Of a stretch of DNA of 64,000 nt, positions 1 to 10,960 are shown piece by piece. This stretch comes from Solanum dulcamara (Eukaryota; Streptophyta; Magnoliopsida; Solanales; Solanaceae): assembly GCF_947179165.1 (NCBI RefSeq), contig NC_077248.1, positions 52,295,732 through 52,359,731 on the forward strand, written 5' to 3'. Each line of letters starts with the position of its first letter. The first letter of the stretch is position 1. Below the pieces are notes generated by a model. The model searched no databases. It saw nothing but the letters and a program-made list of their open reading frames with translations, and had not been told where the DNA came from. A program made the translations under genes and the position numbers.

Positions 1-509
1 TGTATATACAAAATGCAAGGACTATATGAGAAGAGACTTAGGGATAAAATGCTGCAATTCTCTAGTAAGGAGAAGCCTTGGTGCACCATTGGAGACTGCA
101 ATGTTATTACAGATGTTAAAGAAAAGATGGGGGGCAGCCATATATTGTGACCAAGAGCTTTGAGTTTATTAGTGTGATAGAAGCTTGTGGACTCACTGAT
201 CTGGGGTTCTGTAGACAGAAGTTCACCTGGTGCAACAATAGAGACAAAGATGCTAGGATTTGGAAAAGACTTAACAGGGCCATGGTTAATGAATCTTGGT
301 TAGAAGTCATGCCTGTAACAACTGTCAATCACTTGGCGTCCACAGGATCTGACCACTGTCCTCTACTACTTGAAAGCATGGCAAAACAAGGTAATGTTAT
401 CAAGTATTTCAAATTTCTAAACTGCTGGACAAACAATGTTAATTTCCTTAGCACTGTAAAAGCATGTTGGGACAATCATGTGGAAGGAAATCCAATGAGA
501 ACCTTCTAA
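1..509 (+). pseudogene. LINE endonuclease domain, C-terminal part, frameshifted
   Basis: Frame 1 from base 1 to about 141 reads PWCTIGDCNVITD, matching the GDFNVI region of the exonuclease-endonuclease-phosphatase fold used by L1 LINEs to nick target DNA, with F changed to C. It then stops, and the same domain continues in frame 3 from about 147 (CGLTDLGF, FTWCNN, GSDHCPLL). The SDHCPL motif holds the conserved catalytic Asp-His pair near the domain end. A frameshift near 140-147 and a TAA at 507-509 break it. That TAA sits where related elements usually have CAA, so it looks like a C-to-T change. Confidence 0.8.
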
Positions 510-2309
510 CAAAAGCTGAAAAGAGTTTCTAATACTCTTAGTAAGTGGTCAAGAAATGAGTTTGGGGACATCTTTGCTTCAGTAAAAGAATATGAAGAGT
601 GGGTGAGACAAGCTGAAGAAAAAACAATCAGTGACAATACTGAAGAGAACAGGTCCAAGCTACATCAGATCAATGCTCAGTACATCAGATATCTGAAGAT
701 GGAGAAGGCTATCTTAAAGCAGAAAACTCAACTTCATTGGTTCAAAGATGGAGATGCCAATACTAGCTATTTTCATGCTATTATCAGAAGAAGAAGAAGA
801 AATTTATTCATCCATCAGATTAGTGATGAACATGGCAATACTATTCAAGGTGAAGACAATATTGCAAGAGCAGCCACAACACACTTTGAAAAAATATTTA
901 GTGGAAAAGAGAGACTGATCAGGGAAGATGTTCTTAAATGCATTCCAAAGATGGTTACAGAGGAGCAGAATGAGAGCCTGTAATCCTTACCTACTATGGA
1001 TGAGCTGAAGAAAGTTGTATTGTCTATGAGCCCTACATCTGCTGCTGGACCAGATGGAATGAATGGCAAATTCTTTCATTCATGCTGGGATATCATCTGT
1101 GAAGACCTACTGAGATTAGTCCAGTATTTCTTCAATGGACATGGTATTCCCAAGTTTATTTCTCAAGCATGCTTAGCTCTACTTCCTAAGAATGAGCATC
1201 CTAATAGCCTCTCAGAATACAGGCCTATTTCTCTCTACAATTTCATTAACAAGATCATTTCTAAGTTGATAAGCCTCAGAATTGCTCTAATATTACCTCA
1301 GCTAATCTCAGATAATCAATCTGGATTTGTTAAAGGTAGGAGTATTTCTGAGAACATAATGTTAGCTCAAGAAATCATCCACAATATTAAGAGACCAAAG
1401 GCTGGGGATAATGTGGTGATAAAGCTAGATATGGCCAAGGCCTTTGATAGGGTCTCTTGGTCATTCATTTGTATGGTCAGGAGGAAAATGGGGTTTGGAG
1501 AAGTGTTGATTGATATGGTTTGGAGGATTATGTCAAACAATTGGTACTCAGTCATCATTAATGGTGTAAGGCATGGCTTCTTCCACTCTACAAGAGGACT
1601 CAAGCAAGGAGACCCTCTATCCCCAACTTTATTCATCATTGGAGCTGAAGTTTTGTCTAGACTTCTCAACAATCTTCATCACCATTATTTATATACAGGA
1701 TTCCAGATGGAAAGAAGAGGTCCTCAAGTAAATCACTTGAGCTTTGTAGATAATGTGATCATTTTCACATCTACCAGCAACTTCTCACTTACATTGATTA
1801 CCAAAACTCTTAAACTGTATGAAGCTATTTCAGGACAACTTATCAATAAAGATAAGAGTCAAACCACGATGCCACTGAATACTCCCTCTGATGTGGTGGA
1901 AAGGGTCATCAAGATCACAGGATACAATTGCACTCATGGCCCAATCACTTACCTAGGTTGTCCCCTATATATAGGAAGACAAAGGATCATATATTTCTCT
2001 AGTATGGTTTCTAAGGTTCTAAGCAGGATCAGGGGATGGCAGACTAAAATGTTAAGCTATGGAGGTAGAGTCACCTTGGTGAAATCAGTGTTGCAATCCA
2101 TTCCTATACACCTGCTATCAGCTATCAGTCCTACCAAGACCACCATGAATCAAATCAAAAGACTAATTGCTGACTTCTTTTGGGGATGGGAAACTGAGAG
2201 AAGAAAATATCACTGGGCCTCTTGGGATACTCTCAGTTATCCTTATGAGGAGAGTGGTATAGGTGTTAAAAAATTAGAGGATGTGTGCTTATCCTTCCAA
2301 TATAAATAG
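510..2309 (+). pseudogene. LINE reverse transcriptase region (RVT_1), inactive
   Basis: One frame (frame 3) runs through this stretch with a TAA at 981-983 and a TAG at 2307-2309. The first part (to about 990) is the EN-RT linker with HWFKDGDANTSYFH. The RT follows: AAGPDGMNG, SEYRPISL, QSGFVKGRSI, KLDMAKAFDRVSW (first catalytic Asp), LKQGDPLSP, then HLSFVDNVIIF. This last motif is normally F-A-D-D; here the second Asp is Asn, which should abolish polymerisation. ITYLGCPLY and GWQTKMLSYGGRVTLVKSVL are the usual thumb motifs. The TAG before WWTF sits where relatives have Gln (QWW). Identification is secure; activity is not expected. Confidence 0.92.
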
Positions 2310-3041
2310 TGGTGGACTTTCAGATCAAAGAAGACACTATGGGGGGAATTCCTTAAAGCAAAATACTGCCAAAGGGCTCATCCAGTCATAAAGAAGTGGA
2401 ACACAGGACAGTCCCTCATGTGGAAGAACATGATGAGCAATAAAAGAGATATTGAGCCTCATATACAATGGAGAATCAAGTCTGGAACAAGCAACTTTTG
2501 GTGGGATGATTGGCTAGGGGTAGGTCCATTAGCTTACCATAATGAAAGTCTCCCTTGATTGAATAACACTACTGTCTCTGAACTAATGGAGAATGGAGGA
2601 TGGAAGGCAGAGGAAGTAAGGAAACATTCACCCCCTAAGCTGGTGTGCAAAATTCTCAGCACTCCCATCAGCTATATTCCAAATATGCGGGATCAAGTCA
2701 TCTGGAAGCCTAACTCTCATGGCAACTTCACTTGTGCATCAGCTTGGGAGTTAGTAAGAAAGAAAAAGACAAGATCTCTCACTAACAGCAACATATGGCA
2801 CAATAGCATTCCTTTCAAGGTCTCTTTTCTTTTGTGGAGAGCTTTCAGACATAAGTTACCCACAAATGACAGAATTGTGGCCTTTGGACAGGAGCCTGCT
2901 GCATGCTTTTGCTACTATAGAGCAGGTCTTGATGATGTAGACCATATCCTTGTTTCAAGCTACTTTGCACAACATATTTGGAAGAACTTCTCAGGGTACT
3001 GGGGTCTACAACACAGCAACACTCCTCTAAAAACCTATTGA
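2310..3041 (+). pseudogene. LINE zf-RVT zinc-binding region
   Basis: This continues the same frame after the TAG at 2307. It shows WWTFRSKKTLWGEF, GTSNFWWDDWLG, then after a TGA at 2556-2558 the zf-RVT part with KVSFLLWRAFRHKLPTND and an altered Cys cluster (FCYYRAGLDDVDHIL). The domain is found between RT and RNase H in plant L1 elements and is thought to bind nucleic acid. The Cys/His set is only partly kept. A one-base loss in an A run near 3027-3033 shifts the frame just before the RNase H domain. Confidence 0.8.
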
Positions 3042-3853
3042 TGAGGTGGTGGCTAATCAAAACTAACAATGAGCTTCATAAGTTAGTAATGCAAGCCATC
3101 CCCATTTTTGTGTGCTGGAATCTATGGAAGAATAGATGTGCATGCAAGTATGGAGGCAAGAAGTCTAATGCTACTAGAGTAATATTCTCAATATCCAAAG
3201 ATCTATATATGCTTATCTCTACTGTATATCCATATATTGATTTGCCAAGTAAGTGGGCAGATTTGGTTACCATGGTTGAAAAAAGCCAACATGAGTTAAG
3301 AATAACCAAAGTATGTTGGACTAAACCACATCCTACAATGATCAAGCTCAACATAGATGGGAGTGCCCTTAACAATCTAGGAAAGATAGGGGCAGGGGGC
3401 ATTCTTAGGGACCACAATGGAGTGCTGATATATGCCTTTGCATCTCCACTAGGCTTTGGTTCTAATAAACAAGCTGAAGTACAAGCAGCTCTTATTGGTA
3501 TTCAATGGTGTCTACAACATGGCCACAGTAGGGTAGCCCTGGAAGTAGACTCTGAGCTACTGATCAAGTGGCTCAAACAAGAGATGAAACCACCATGGAA
3601 TATTCACACCTATCTCACTGAGCTGCAGTTATTGATTAGCAAGATGGAAAGCTTCCACAGCAGACATATCTTTAGGGAAGCTAATTTCCCTGCAGATACA
3701 CTCTCAAAAGAAAGCCACATGAAGGACCATACACAACACTACTACAGTTTTCAACAACTTCCAAGAGAGACCAAGGGATATTACAAAATGGACAAAGCTG
3801 GCATGGCTAGCTTTAGGAGAACAAAGATGAAGAAGATCCACCAACCACCTTGA
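3034..3853 (+). pseudogene. LINE RNase H domain (RVT_3 type)
   Basis: Frame 2 from about 3034 to the TGA at 3851-3853. After WWLIKTNNELHKLV and a spacer comes the RNase H-like fold: KLNIDGSA (catalytic Asp), GAGGILRDHNG, KQAEVQAALIGIQW (catalytic Glu), ALEVDSELLIKWL (catalytic Asp) and FREANFPADTLSK (Ala-Asp). These are the hallmarks of the plant RVT_3 domain that degrades the RNA strand during reverse transcription. The catalytic residues look intact, so this module alone remains open. It is out of frame with the upstream RT. Confidence 0.88.
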
Positions 3854-6428
3854 AGGATATCACTAATCATGCTCTAGTGTTAGTTTCCATTCAAGTATAT
3901 TTATTCACACTTTTTTAATACTAGCTGATATATATAATGATATCCAGGACTATTGTAAAAGGGAGAGTCTCCCTAGTTTACTGCTTTCCTAATATAATTA
4001 CCATACCACTAGAGATAAGGGATAGAGTAGCTATCTTCTATTCTATTATCCTTTTGTTTATGCAGGTAGTTGTAGACATGGAAAATGTCAACCAGCAATA
4101 TAAAAGCATACAACAATCCACAGTAACAACTTTCCAAACCAGCAACACAACATCCACTACATGGAACTTCATTCAACAGCAATCAATAAGGAAACTCTGG
4201 TTCTATTATTGTTTTCTGTTGTGTGTCTCATTGTGCAGGTTTAATGCTACTTTGAGCCTGGGGTTGGAGTTGCAGCAGCTGAGTTTGAAGTTCTTACACT
4301 AGCATATCAACAACATCACATACAGATGCTACAGCAGCAGCAACTACATTACAGAGATGCAGCAACAACAACATAAAAATGCTGTAGAGATGCAGCACAG
4401 GAATCAACAATGGGATTTCTTCTTTTATTTGTCTATCTTGTACAGGTACTCTGAAGAGCTGATCCTGATCATAAGGAAGGGTATCCTCTTAGGAGTATCT
4501 TGCAACAACAAGCATCTTAACCCCCTGTACTATGGAAGTAACATGGAGATACCCAAGGACCTGCAGCAGACTATGACCAAAATGCAGCAGGGTATGATGT
4601 GCAGGGTGATTTGGACCATGTGGACCTGCACAAAGGTCTCCAAAATTTGCAGGACTGCAGCAAATACTATAGGAGAAAGACCCAAGAAGTCTCATCTCAA
4701 ACGGATAATTGGAGACATTAGGCGAGTGACCTTGAAAAAGTCAGTTATCTTAAGCCTAAAGAGGGAGCATTTTGCTATTTGGAAGTTCCAACCTATGCAA
4801 AATGCCTCAAAATCTTGTAGGACAAAAGAAAAGCATGTTTGTGCAAGTCTCAAGGAGTTTCAGCTCAATCGGATAATTAGAGACGTTAGGGGAGCGACCT
4901 TGAAAAAGCAAACAGGCTCCAAAACACTATTAGAGGTCCTTTCCTTTTTGCTAGCTTGTGCAAGTTCTTTCTTGCTTTTGTTTTTTTGTTGTATTGTTGC
5001 AGGTTGCTGGAGTGCTACATCAACATGCATTAACAACAACTACATGGAGGACATCAAAGATACAACTACTAAATCAAATAGAAACTCCAAGACTGCTACA
5101 CAAGGCCCATCCTGGTTTTTCTGTCTGGTTGGTTGTTCGTTTTTCTTTGATGGTTTTTGTGTAAGTACAACACCTGATGGGGCACCTTGGCAAATAAAAG
5201 GCATCAACATAGAGACAACAACCTTACAAGCTAGGACTTCACCAACACATCAGCTCTCCACTCAAGCTAATTCCCTCACTGCAACACCTGAAGTAGACCC
5301 TTTGCATCCCAAAACTCCTGAAGCTCCTTGCTCCTTTACTTATTATGTGCAGGCACATAAGAAACAACTACTAGTTAATAGTACTAGTTACAGTAGTTTG
5401 CAGATTTGTTTGGTTGTGTGGTTTGTTGGTTTTGTTTGTCTGTGCAGGTCCATAAATCCTCACACTAAGGGAGACAACTACTTGGCTTACTTAGACCTCA
5501 TCATCACAGCAACACTACTACATACCAGGTTCTTGGTCTCAACACCTGCAACAGCTTTTGTGCACCCCAGCTACAACTTCAAAGTTGAGAATGCTTAGGT
5601 TCTCAGAGCACCAGCAGCCATCAGCATCCAACATCTGTACCAATAATTTATAGCACTCAATGAGCAACTACAAGTCATTACTACTTCATACATCAGCTTC
5701 CAGAATTGCTTGTTGGGATAGGCAATAAGGAGCTGGTTACAGGAATACAGCAACCTTCCTTGGCTACTTGTATCAAGAAGCTGCCTGTAGGTTTGCAACA
5801 GTCATCACACCTTCTATACTTGTTTGGCTCTTTGGTTGCTTGGTTGTGCAGGTACACAAAGTCTCAGACAAAGGGAGACAATGGCCACACAAGCAAAGGC
5901 CTCACCTACTCCCATCACCTCTCTATGCATACCAGATGCATTGTTTCAACACCTGCAACAGCTCTTTTACATTCAAGACTCTTGGAACTCCTTCTTGGTT
6001 TATGTGTGGATGTGCAGGTACACCCCTGATCAGCTTCGACAGCACTAGAACTATGCAAAATGCAAGGCAAACAATGGTGCACATCCAATCAGCTGCTCAA
6101 GTCAGGGAGGCATCACATATAAGTTACACTACACAACTTCTCTATCTTTCATGATCCTCAACAACAACCCCAAGGCTACTGGCTGCTATAGCTCCATTTA
6201 CTTCCTATCCTTTCATCCTCCTTAACTACTCATCCTTATATTGATGTTGTTGCATATTTCCTAGGACTTACTTGGTATGACAAGACTAAAAAGGGCAAAG
6301 ATGAAAAGAAATTTCCCATCCCATGCGAGATAGAAGTTTTATATACTTTTTTCTTCTTCAATTTAGCTATGTCTGATACGTAGCATAGTTGAATAGGAAT
6401 AGTGTAGGTTACTCTCTTTTTTCTCATG
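3854..6428 (+). repeat. Unusually long LINE 3' region with repeated polypyrimidine-AG modules
   Basis: About 2.6 kb follows the last LINE stop codon without a recognisable protein; the short ORFs in it match nothing I know. It contains eight T-rich tracts, each ending in a YAG|G junction, near 4069, 4240, 4452, 5003, 5354, 5448, 5853 and 6017. Two stretches, about 5440-5570 and 5848-5975, are diverged copies of one unit (shared AGGGAGACAA, CATACCAG, CAACACCTGCAACAGC). A 5' copy of the element's end signature (GGGAGAGTCTCCCT then TTACTGCTTTCC) lies at 3960-3990 and recurs at 6429-6510, so the region between may be an expansion inside the 3' UTR. Confidence 0.6.
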
Positions 6429-6723
6429 GAAGGGGAGAGTCTCCCTCATTTGTGCTTTCCTAGTCGATTTGTACCGGGAGGAGTCCTCTCATAGGTTTAC
6501 TGCTTTCTAGTTATAGTTAGTCTCTCTTTTATATCGGAGATAAGTTAGCTGACCTTAATAGGTTAGCCGACTTATGAACCAACATAGGATCGGAGGTAAG
6601 GTTTATGTCCCCCTCCTTATAATTTTATTTTGTTTATTTATGTTAAGGCTTGGGGGTGTTGCTCAACCCCTGACTGTGCACGAGAGGTGGGAGCCTCGTG
6701 TAGAGTCTGTTCCCTTAAAAAAA
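6429..6723 (+). other. LINE 3' end with stem-loops and poly(A) stub
   Basis: The region begins with the inverted repeat GGGAGAGTCTCCC (6-bp arms). Just before the terminal A run there are two more hairpins: GGGGTGTTGCTCAACCCC near 6656-6674, and a CACGAG...CTCGTG stem near 6680-6702. A short A run at about 6717-6723 closes the element. Hairpins at LINE 3' ends are known in some lineages as the site recognised by the element's RT; that role here is inferred. Confidence 0.55.
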
Positions 6724-7826
6724 GACTTGAATATCTTCTAAACATCAAAACTCATTCACCCCAATATTTTTCTAACTTAAATATCTTCCAAACATAAAAA
6801 ATTCTATCTTATAATTTTTAATAACTTCATGTTCTAACTTTAATTTTAACTTCAAAAATACTTCAATTCCAACTAAAACAATACTCAAATCTAATTAAAA
6901 AAACCAATTCAAACTAATGCCCTAAAATCTTCATTCATATTCTAACTTCAAGAACTAACTAACTATGTTAATAACATTCTAACATCAAGAACACTTCAAT
7001 TCCAACTCAAAGAATATTCAATTCACAATTTAATTCAAAAAATCCAATTCAAATCAAAGCCCTAAAATCTAATTTCTAACATTCACCAATTCACAATCAC
7101 ATACACAAAATAACTATGTTAATAACATACATTAAATAAATTAAATGAAATAAATTAACTAACAAATCAAAAAATTCTCAAATTATTTTTTTTTTCAAAA
7201 TTAAAACTTTGATAACAAGAAGGAGAGAGAGGGCTGATGAAGAGCAGTGGTTGCGACAACAATGGAGACGGGGGGAGTGATGGTGGCGACGGGCGGCGAA
7301 AGGCGGCAAAGCGGCAGGGGTTGGGAGTTTAGAGAGAAGGAAGAGAGGAGTGAACAGAGAGAGAGACCCAAAAAATGGAAAAAAAGCAAGGACTAATATG
7401 AAATATTTGAGAAAAAGCAACGGAGAGCGTTGCCCTGTCCGTCGCAAATTTTAAATAGTTGAACGCTACTTTGACCAAAAAAGATACTGACAAGGAGATG
7501 CCTTCCGTTTCTTATTTATAATAAAAATTGATAAATTAAATGTAATAAATAATGACGGACGGCGAAGCAATTTTTAAATAATAATTAATTATTTTAAATT
7601 TAAAGCGACGGACTTTGTCACTATTTATATTTTATAATTAATTTTTAATTATATATATATGGTGCAAAAATCCTCCAAAAACAACGACGGACAAGTAGTC
7701 CCTGTCGTTCACTTTTTATTAAAAAATAAAAAAAGCGATGAACTGTGTCACAAATTCTGTTACTTTTTTGAGCGACACAATCCGTCGCTTTTGTCCATGT
7801 CATTTTTTCTCCTATTTTTAATAGTG
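6724..7826. mobile_element. Putative CACTA (En/Spm-like) element, right terminal part
   Basis: The right end at 7821-7826 reads ATAGTG, that is CACTAT on the other strand, followed by TAAAAATAGGAG. Inside lie repeated subterminal words around GCGACGGA/TCCGTCGC (about 7430, 7555, 7600, 7685, 7730, 7770). CACTA ends followed by short subterminal repeats are the hallmark of this superfamily. The terminus at 33517 is similar (CACTAATAAAAA, then AAAAGCGACGGAT). The left end is not seen and may be cut by the LINE. The stretch 6780-7150 is AT-rich with loosely duplicated blocks (CCCTAAAATCT and CTATGTTAATAACAT twice each). I see no transposase gene. Confidence 0.5.
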
Positions 7827-7954
7827 TACTGTAAGACCCATTTTGGGAACGTTCAGTGCCAAAGTCATTGAAGGAAGTTCAAAAGTCAAAAAACGAAGTT
7901 CAGAAGAAGTTTTCTAGAAAATCTCAACTTTTTGGCACCAAGTGGACTTAACAT

Positions 7955-8290
7955 AGCCCTTCACGGGCTGTGAAGGTGTCCACAGGCCGTGGAGAACTCA
8001 CGTGGTCCAACTCTGAAGTAGGCACTTAGGGGTGGAGGACCGTGAGAGGGTTCACGGGCCGTGGGAGGCCCTACAAACCGTGTTGGTGTCCCGTGGTTCA
8101 ACCCCTCAAGGGTCCTGAGAAGTCCACACTATGTGGGATGTTCATGATCCATATAGGCCACCACGGACCATGGTGTTCTCCGTGGAGGAACCCCCCTTCT
8201 AACTCAACTCAGCAAAGATCAAGTCCCTCACCTCGATCACCACCATGGGCCATGGTGGGCTTCACAGACAGTGGTTGGCCCTTCATCCAT
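7955..8290 (+). repeat. Family-A palindromic word array in the LTR
   Basis: Between about 130 and 460 bases into the LTR, variants of CACGGNCCGTG and CCATGGGCCATGG recur on both sides of short spacers (TTCACGGGCCGTGGGAG, CCACAGGCCGTGGAG, CCACGGACCATGG, ACCATGGGCCATGGT). The block is clearly richer in G and C than the rest of the LTR. It is one of several family-specific palindrome arrays in this window. Confidence 0.6.
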
Positions 8291-8956
8291 TTGCTCGACT
8301 TAGTTTAAGTTAAGGGTGTTTTGGTATTTTTCTATATTTTTATTAATGAATTTGGACCACTTTAGGGGTTTATTCTATCCTAATAACTATCCTAAGCCCT
8401 CCTAACCCTCTCATTATCACCCAAATACTCAAAACTCAAAATCATCTCTCTAAAGTCTTCTCTCAAGAACCTTCTTCTTCCTCAAGTAATTCAAAGAGAA
8501 ATTCAAGTCTTCAATCAAGAACAAAATTAGGTTTTCTAAAACTCAAGGTATGTGGGAATTCATCCATGGTCCCTTTCACCCATGGATTCCAAGTTTTTTC
8601 TCAAAATCTCTTATGAATTCTTCTTCAAAAAGCCCTAGTTTCCTGAATTTGCATTGGGACTTCTTAATTATGATATATTTCATTGCTATTAGTTTGATTA
8701 TGAATAATTTACATTATATTGTATGATTTAGAGATGAATTTTAATGACCCATGCTATATGCTAGTTTCAAGTATGTTTTCAACGAATCATGATTATGAAT
8801 TTCAAAGGATTTCAATGAATGTTTTATGAATGCTTATCAAAGCTTATGAATGAGTCATGAAGGGTTATGAAGGATATTTCAAGAATTTTTTAACCAAGAG
8901 CCAAGAAGTTATGATATGATAAACTAGTTCACACACAATCATGTTAGAGTGGTGAA

Positions 8957-9752
8957 AGGAGATTCTCACCAACTCATGGATTCTTATGAATCAATCATGT
9001 TAATGAGATATTCCTATAATTTCTTATGATGAGGATTGATATCTTATTTTCTTTCTAAATGATATTAATGACTATGTTTTCATGAAGTTCCATTGAGATA
9101 ATGACTAAGTACCGAGAGGACTTTAAGGTGGAGTTCGGTCTGGTAGTCATAGTAACTATCCCAGGAAATCTTAGTAGCAACCTTTAGTCCCTAACTATGT
9201 TGCCCGCAGGTTTAAAGTGTCAATATGGCGTAGATAGTGGATTCACATATAGCACAAAGTTAGAAGAAGTAACATCACAGAGTCTACCTTGGCAAAGTAG
9301 CCTCTCCCTTTTCGATGTGGGAGTACATCGGATTACATGTTATATCTTGCATGATGAAAGGACATTCTCACCAGCTCATTGATTCTTATGAATCAATCAT
9401 GTTAATGAGATACTCCTATTATTTTCTTATGATGAGGATTGATATCTATTATTATCTTTTCTAAATGATGTTAATGACTGTTGGGATAATGACTAAGCAC
9501 CAAGAGGACTTTAAGGTGGGGTTCGGTCCGATAGCCATAGTAGCTACCTAAGAGAATCCTAGTAGCAACCTTTAGTCCATCACTACATTGCCCGCATAGG
9601 CTTAAAATGCTAATATGATGTAGATAGTGGATCCACATATAGAACAAAGTTAGAGGAAGTACCATCACGAAGTCTATCTTGGCAAATTAGCCTCCCTCTT
9701 TTCGATGTGGGAGTATATCGGATTCCATGTTATAGCTTGCATGGTCTTATAT
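8957..9752 (+). repeat. Tandem duplication of about 400 bp inside the family-A LTR
   Basis: Two head-to-tail copies, about 8957-9357 and 9358-9752. Each begins AGGANATTCTCACCANCTCAT and runs through the ACCGAGAGGACTTTAAGGTGG box, the GATAGTGGATNCACATATAG box and the TTTTCGATGTGGGAGTA box to a TTGCATG tail. By eye the copies differ by roughly one base in seven. The other family-A LTRs in the window carry a single copy, so the duplication is specific to this insertion or its subfamily. Confidence 0.75.
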
Positions 9753-10689
9753 GTAAGTTAAAGGTTCTATCCCACATCAAGGTAAACGAAAAGGTATAAA
9801 GTTCTCATGATGATGTTTTGATGCATTGACCATATGATGATATGTTTTTAAGGTTTTCATGGTTTTACTCATGTTTTAAGATATTGGTCATGCATCTCAT
9901 GATTCATATTGACTATGTCCTATATTCATTGTTCATGCATACTTCTCGCATGTTTAGTGCTCTCCATGTACCAACGCATACTTTTTTTCTACATTGTATT
10001 ATAATGTAGGGACGGACCATCATCGCGTACCTCATATTCGTGAATAGAGTTGAGCTTGTTACTTTCGCTTGTGGTGAGTCCTCATGTTTCGAGGACATGA
10101 TATTTTACTTTTCCTGTGTCTTTATGACTTTTTAATGTTGTCATGGGTGAGCTAGGAGTTTGTATTATGCTCCCATCTAGTTAGTTGAGGCATGTTGGAT
10201 ATCGTGGCGTCTATGTTGTCTTTCATTCGAGTCACAGACTTAGTATCTTTTATTGAGACTTGTCATGTTGAGACTTTATTTCCACATCTATATCTTAGAT
10301 TTGTTGCTTTACTTACCTTATGTATGCTCATGAATGATATTTTAAGAGGTTTGATTATGTTCCTCCGAAATTCTAATCGACATATCGCACCTAGGACCTA
10401 ACTTGGATCGTGACATTGAACCACGTGAAAATTAAAAAATGCTAACACATGGAGAGTTTCAGAAATGATTTTGAAAATGTAAAGAACAAGGAATGGCCTT
10501 TGTCATCCAAACGATCCACACTTATAATAAATTGTCAAAGAATGAACACATTGGGGGTAAATTGTGGAAAGTAAAAGGAAAAGGTACTAATCTGAAATGG
10601 ATAGATACACAGGGTGCAAAATGTAAAACACCCAAGAAAAATTGTAGGGATTACACAAATCTCATACCGTTAAGAGTTAATTATATCAT

Positions 10690-10960
10690 ATACATATACT
10701 TTTCAAAATTATAAAAATTCCTTAAATTTGGTGGAATCCGGATATATCACGTGCGTCCTGATACATGACCTAAAGTTATGTATCCGACCAATACATCACG
10801 TAAAGTGATGTATCCGACGTCCCGATACATCATGTAAAGTGATATATCCGATCGATACATCGCGTACAGTGATATATCAGAGAATAGGAGAGAGTAAGAA
10901 TTTTTGTAATTTTTTCAAAAGGTAGAGAATTTTAGAGAATATGGTAAAATAAGTTTTTTT
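10690..10960. mobile_element. Small non-autonomous element with a hairpin array core
   Basis: A stretch with loosely matching inverted flanks (ACTTTTCAAAATTATAAAAATTC on the left; the complement of GAATTTTTGTAATTTTTTCAAAAGGT on the right) around the tandem hairpin array at 10741-10880. It looks like a MITE-sized unit, but I could not fix its ends or a TSD, so the boundaries are approximate. Confidence 0.4.
10741..10880. repeat. Tandem array of four hairpin units
   Basis: Four units of about 27-33 bp, starting near 10760, 10791, 10824 and 10854, after a half unit at 10741. Each is a near-perfect inverted repeat, for example ATACATCACG then TAAA then GTGATGTATC. Units are separated by short CGA-rich spacers. 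Both the repetition and the palindromy are directly visible. Confidence 0.85.

Larger units (their letters stand above)
1..6723 (+). mobile_element. L1-type LINE, 5' end outside the window, decayed
   Basis: A non-LTR retrotransposon on the plus strand. In order it shows the end of an endonuclease domain, a reverse transcriptase, a zf-RVT zinc-binding region and an RNase H domain, the order typical of plant L1-clade LINEs. It ends near 6716-6723 in a short A run. The coding frame is broken by four in-frame stops and two frameshifts, and the RT active-site box is mutated, so it cannot move by itself. The left end lies before base 1, so no target site duplication can be tested. Because the sequence just to the right belongs to a CACTA end, the LINE may have inserted into a CACTA element; that is inference. 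Confidence 0.9.
7830..10415 (+). mobile_element. LTR of a Ty3-like element, family A, solo or truncated
   Basis: Starts TGTAAGACCC and ends GGATCGTGACA, the TG...CA ends expected of an LTR; about 2.6 kb long. Homologous stretches occur at 13949-15286 plus 25515-26025 and, inverted, at 36536-38756 (shared CCGAGAGGACTTTGAGGTGG-like box, GATGTGGGAGT box, and the TCCTCATG...GAGGCATGTTGGAT tail). No primer binding site follows the right end and the 5 bases on each side (TGTAC and TTGAA) do not match, so this is either a solo LTR with a lost TSD or a truncated element. It abuts the CACTA end with only 3 bp between. Confidence 0.65.

Noticed and set aside
4357..5598. Plus-strand ORF of 413 codons downstream of the LINE
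   Set aside because: Long but without any recognisable domain; it runs through repeated T-rich tracts and diverged repeat units in the LINE 3' region, so it is more likely chance.
7178..7447. Minus-strand ORF of 89 codons, Ser/Pro/His-rich
   Set aside because: Lies in the GA/GC-patchy interior of the CACTA fragment, has no domain, and its composition reflects a simple-sequence-like stretch.
7825..10420. TSD for the family-A LTR at 7830-10415
   Set aside because: TGTAC on the left and TTGAA on the right do not match, so no duplication is claimed.
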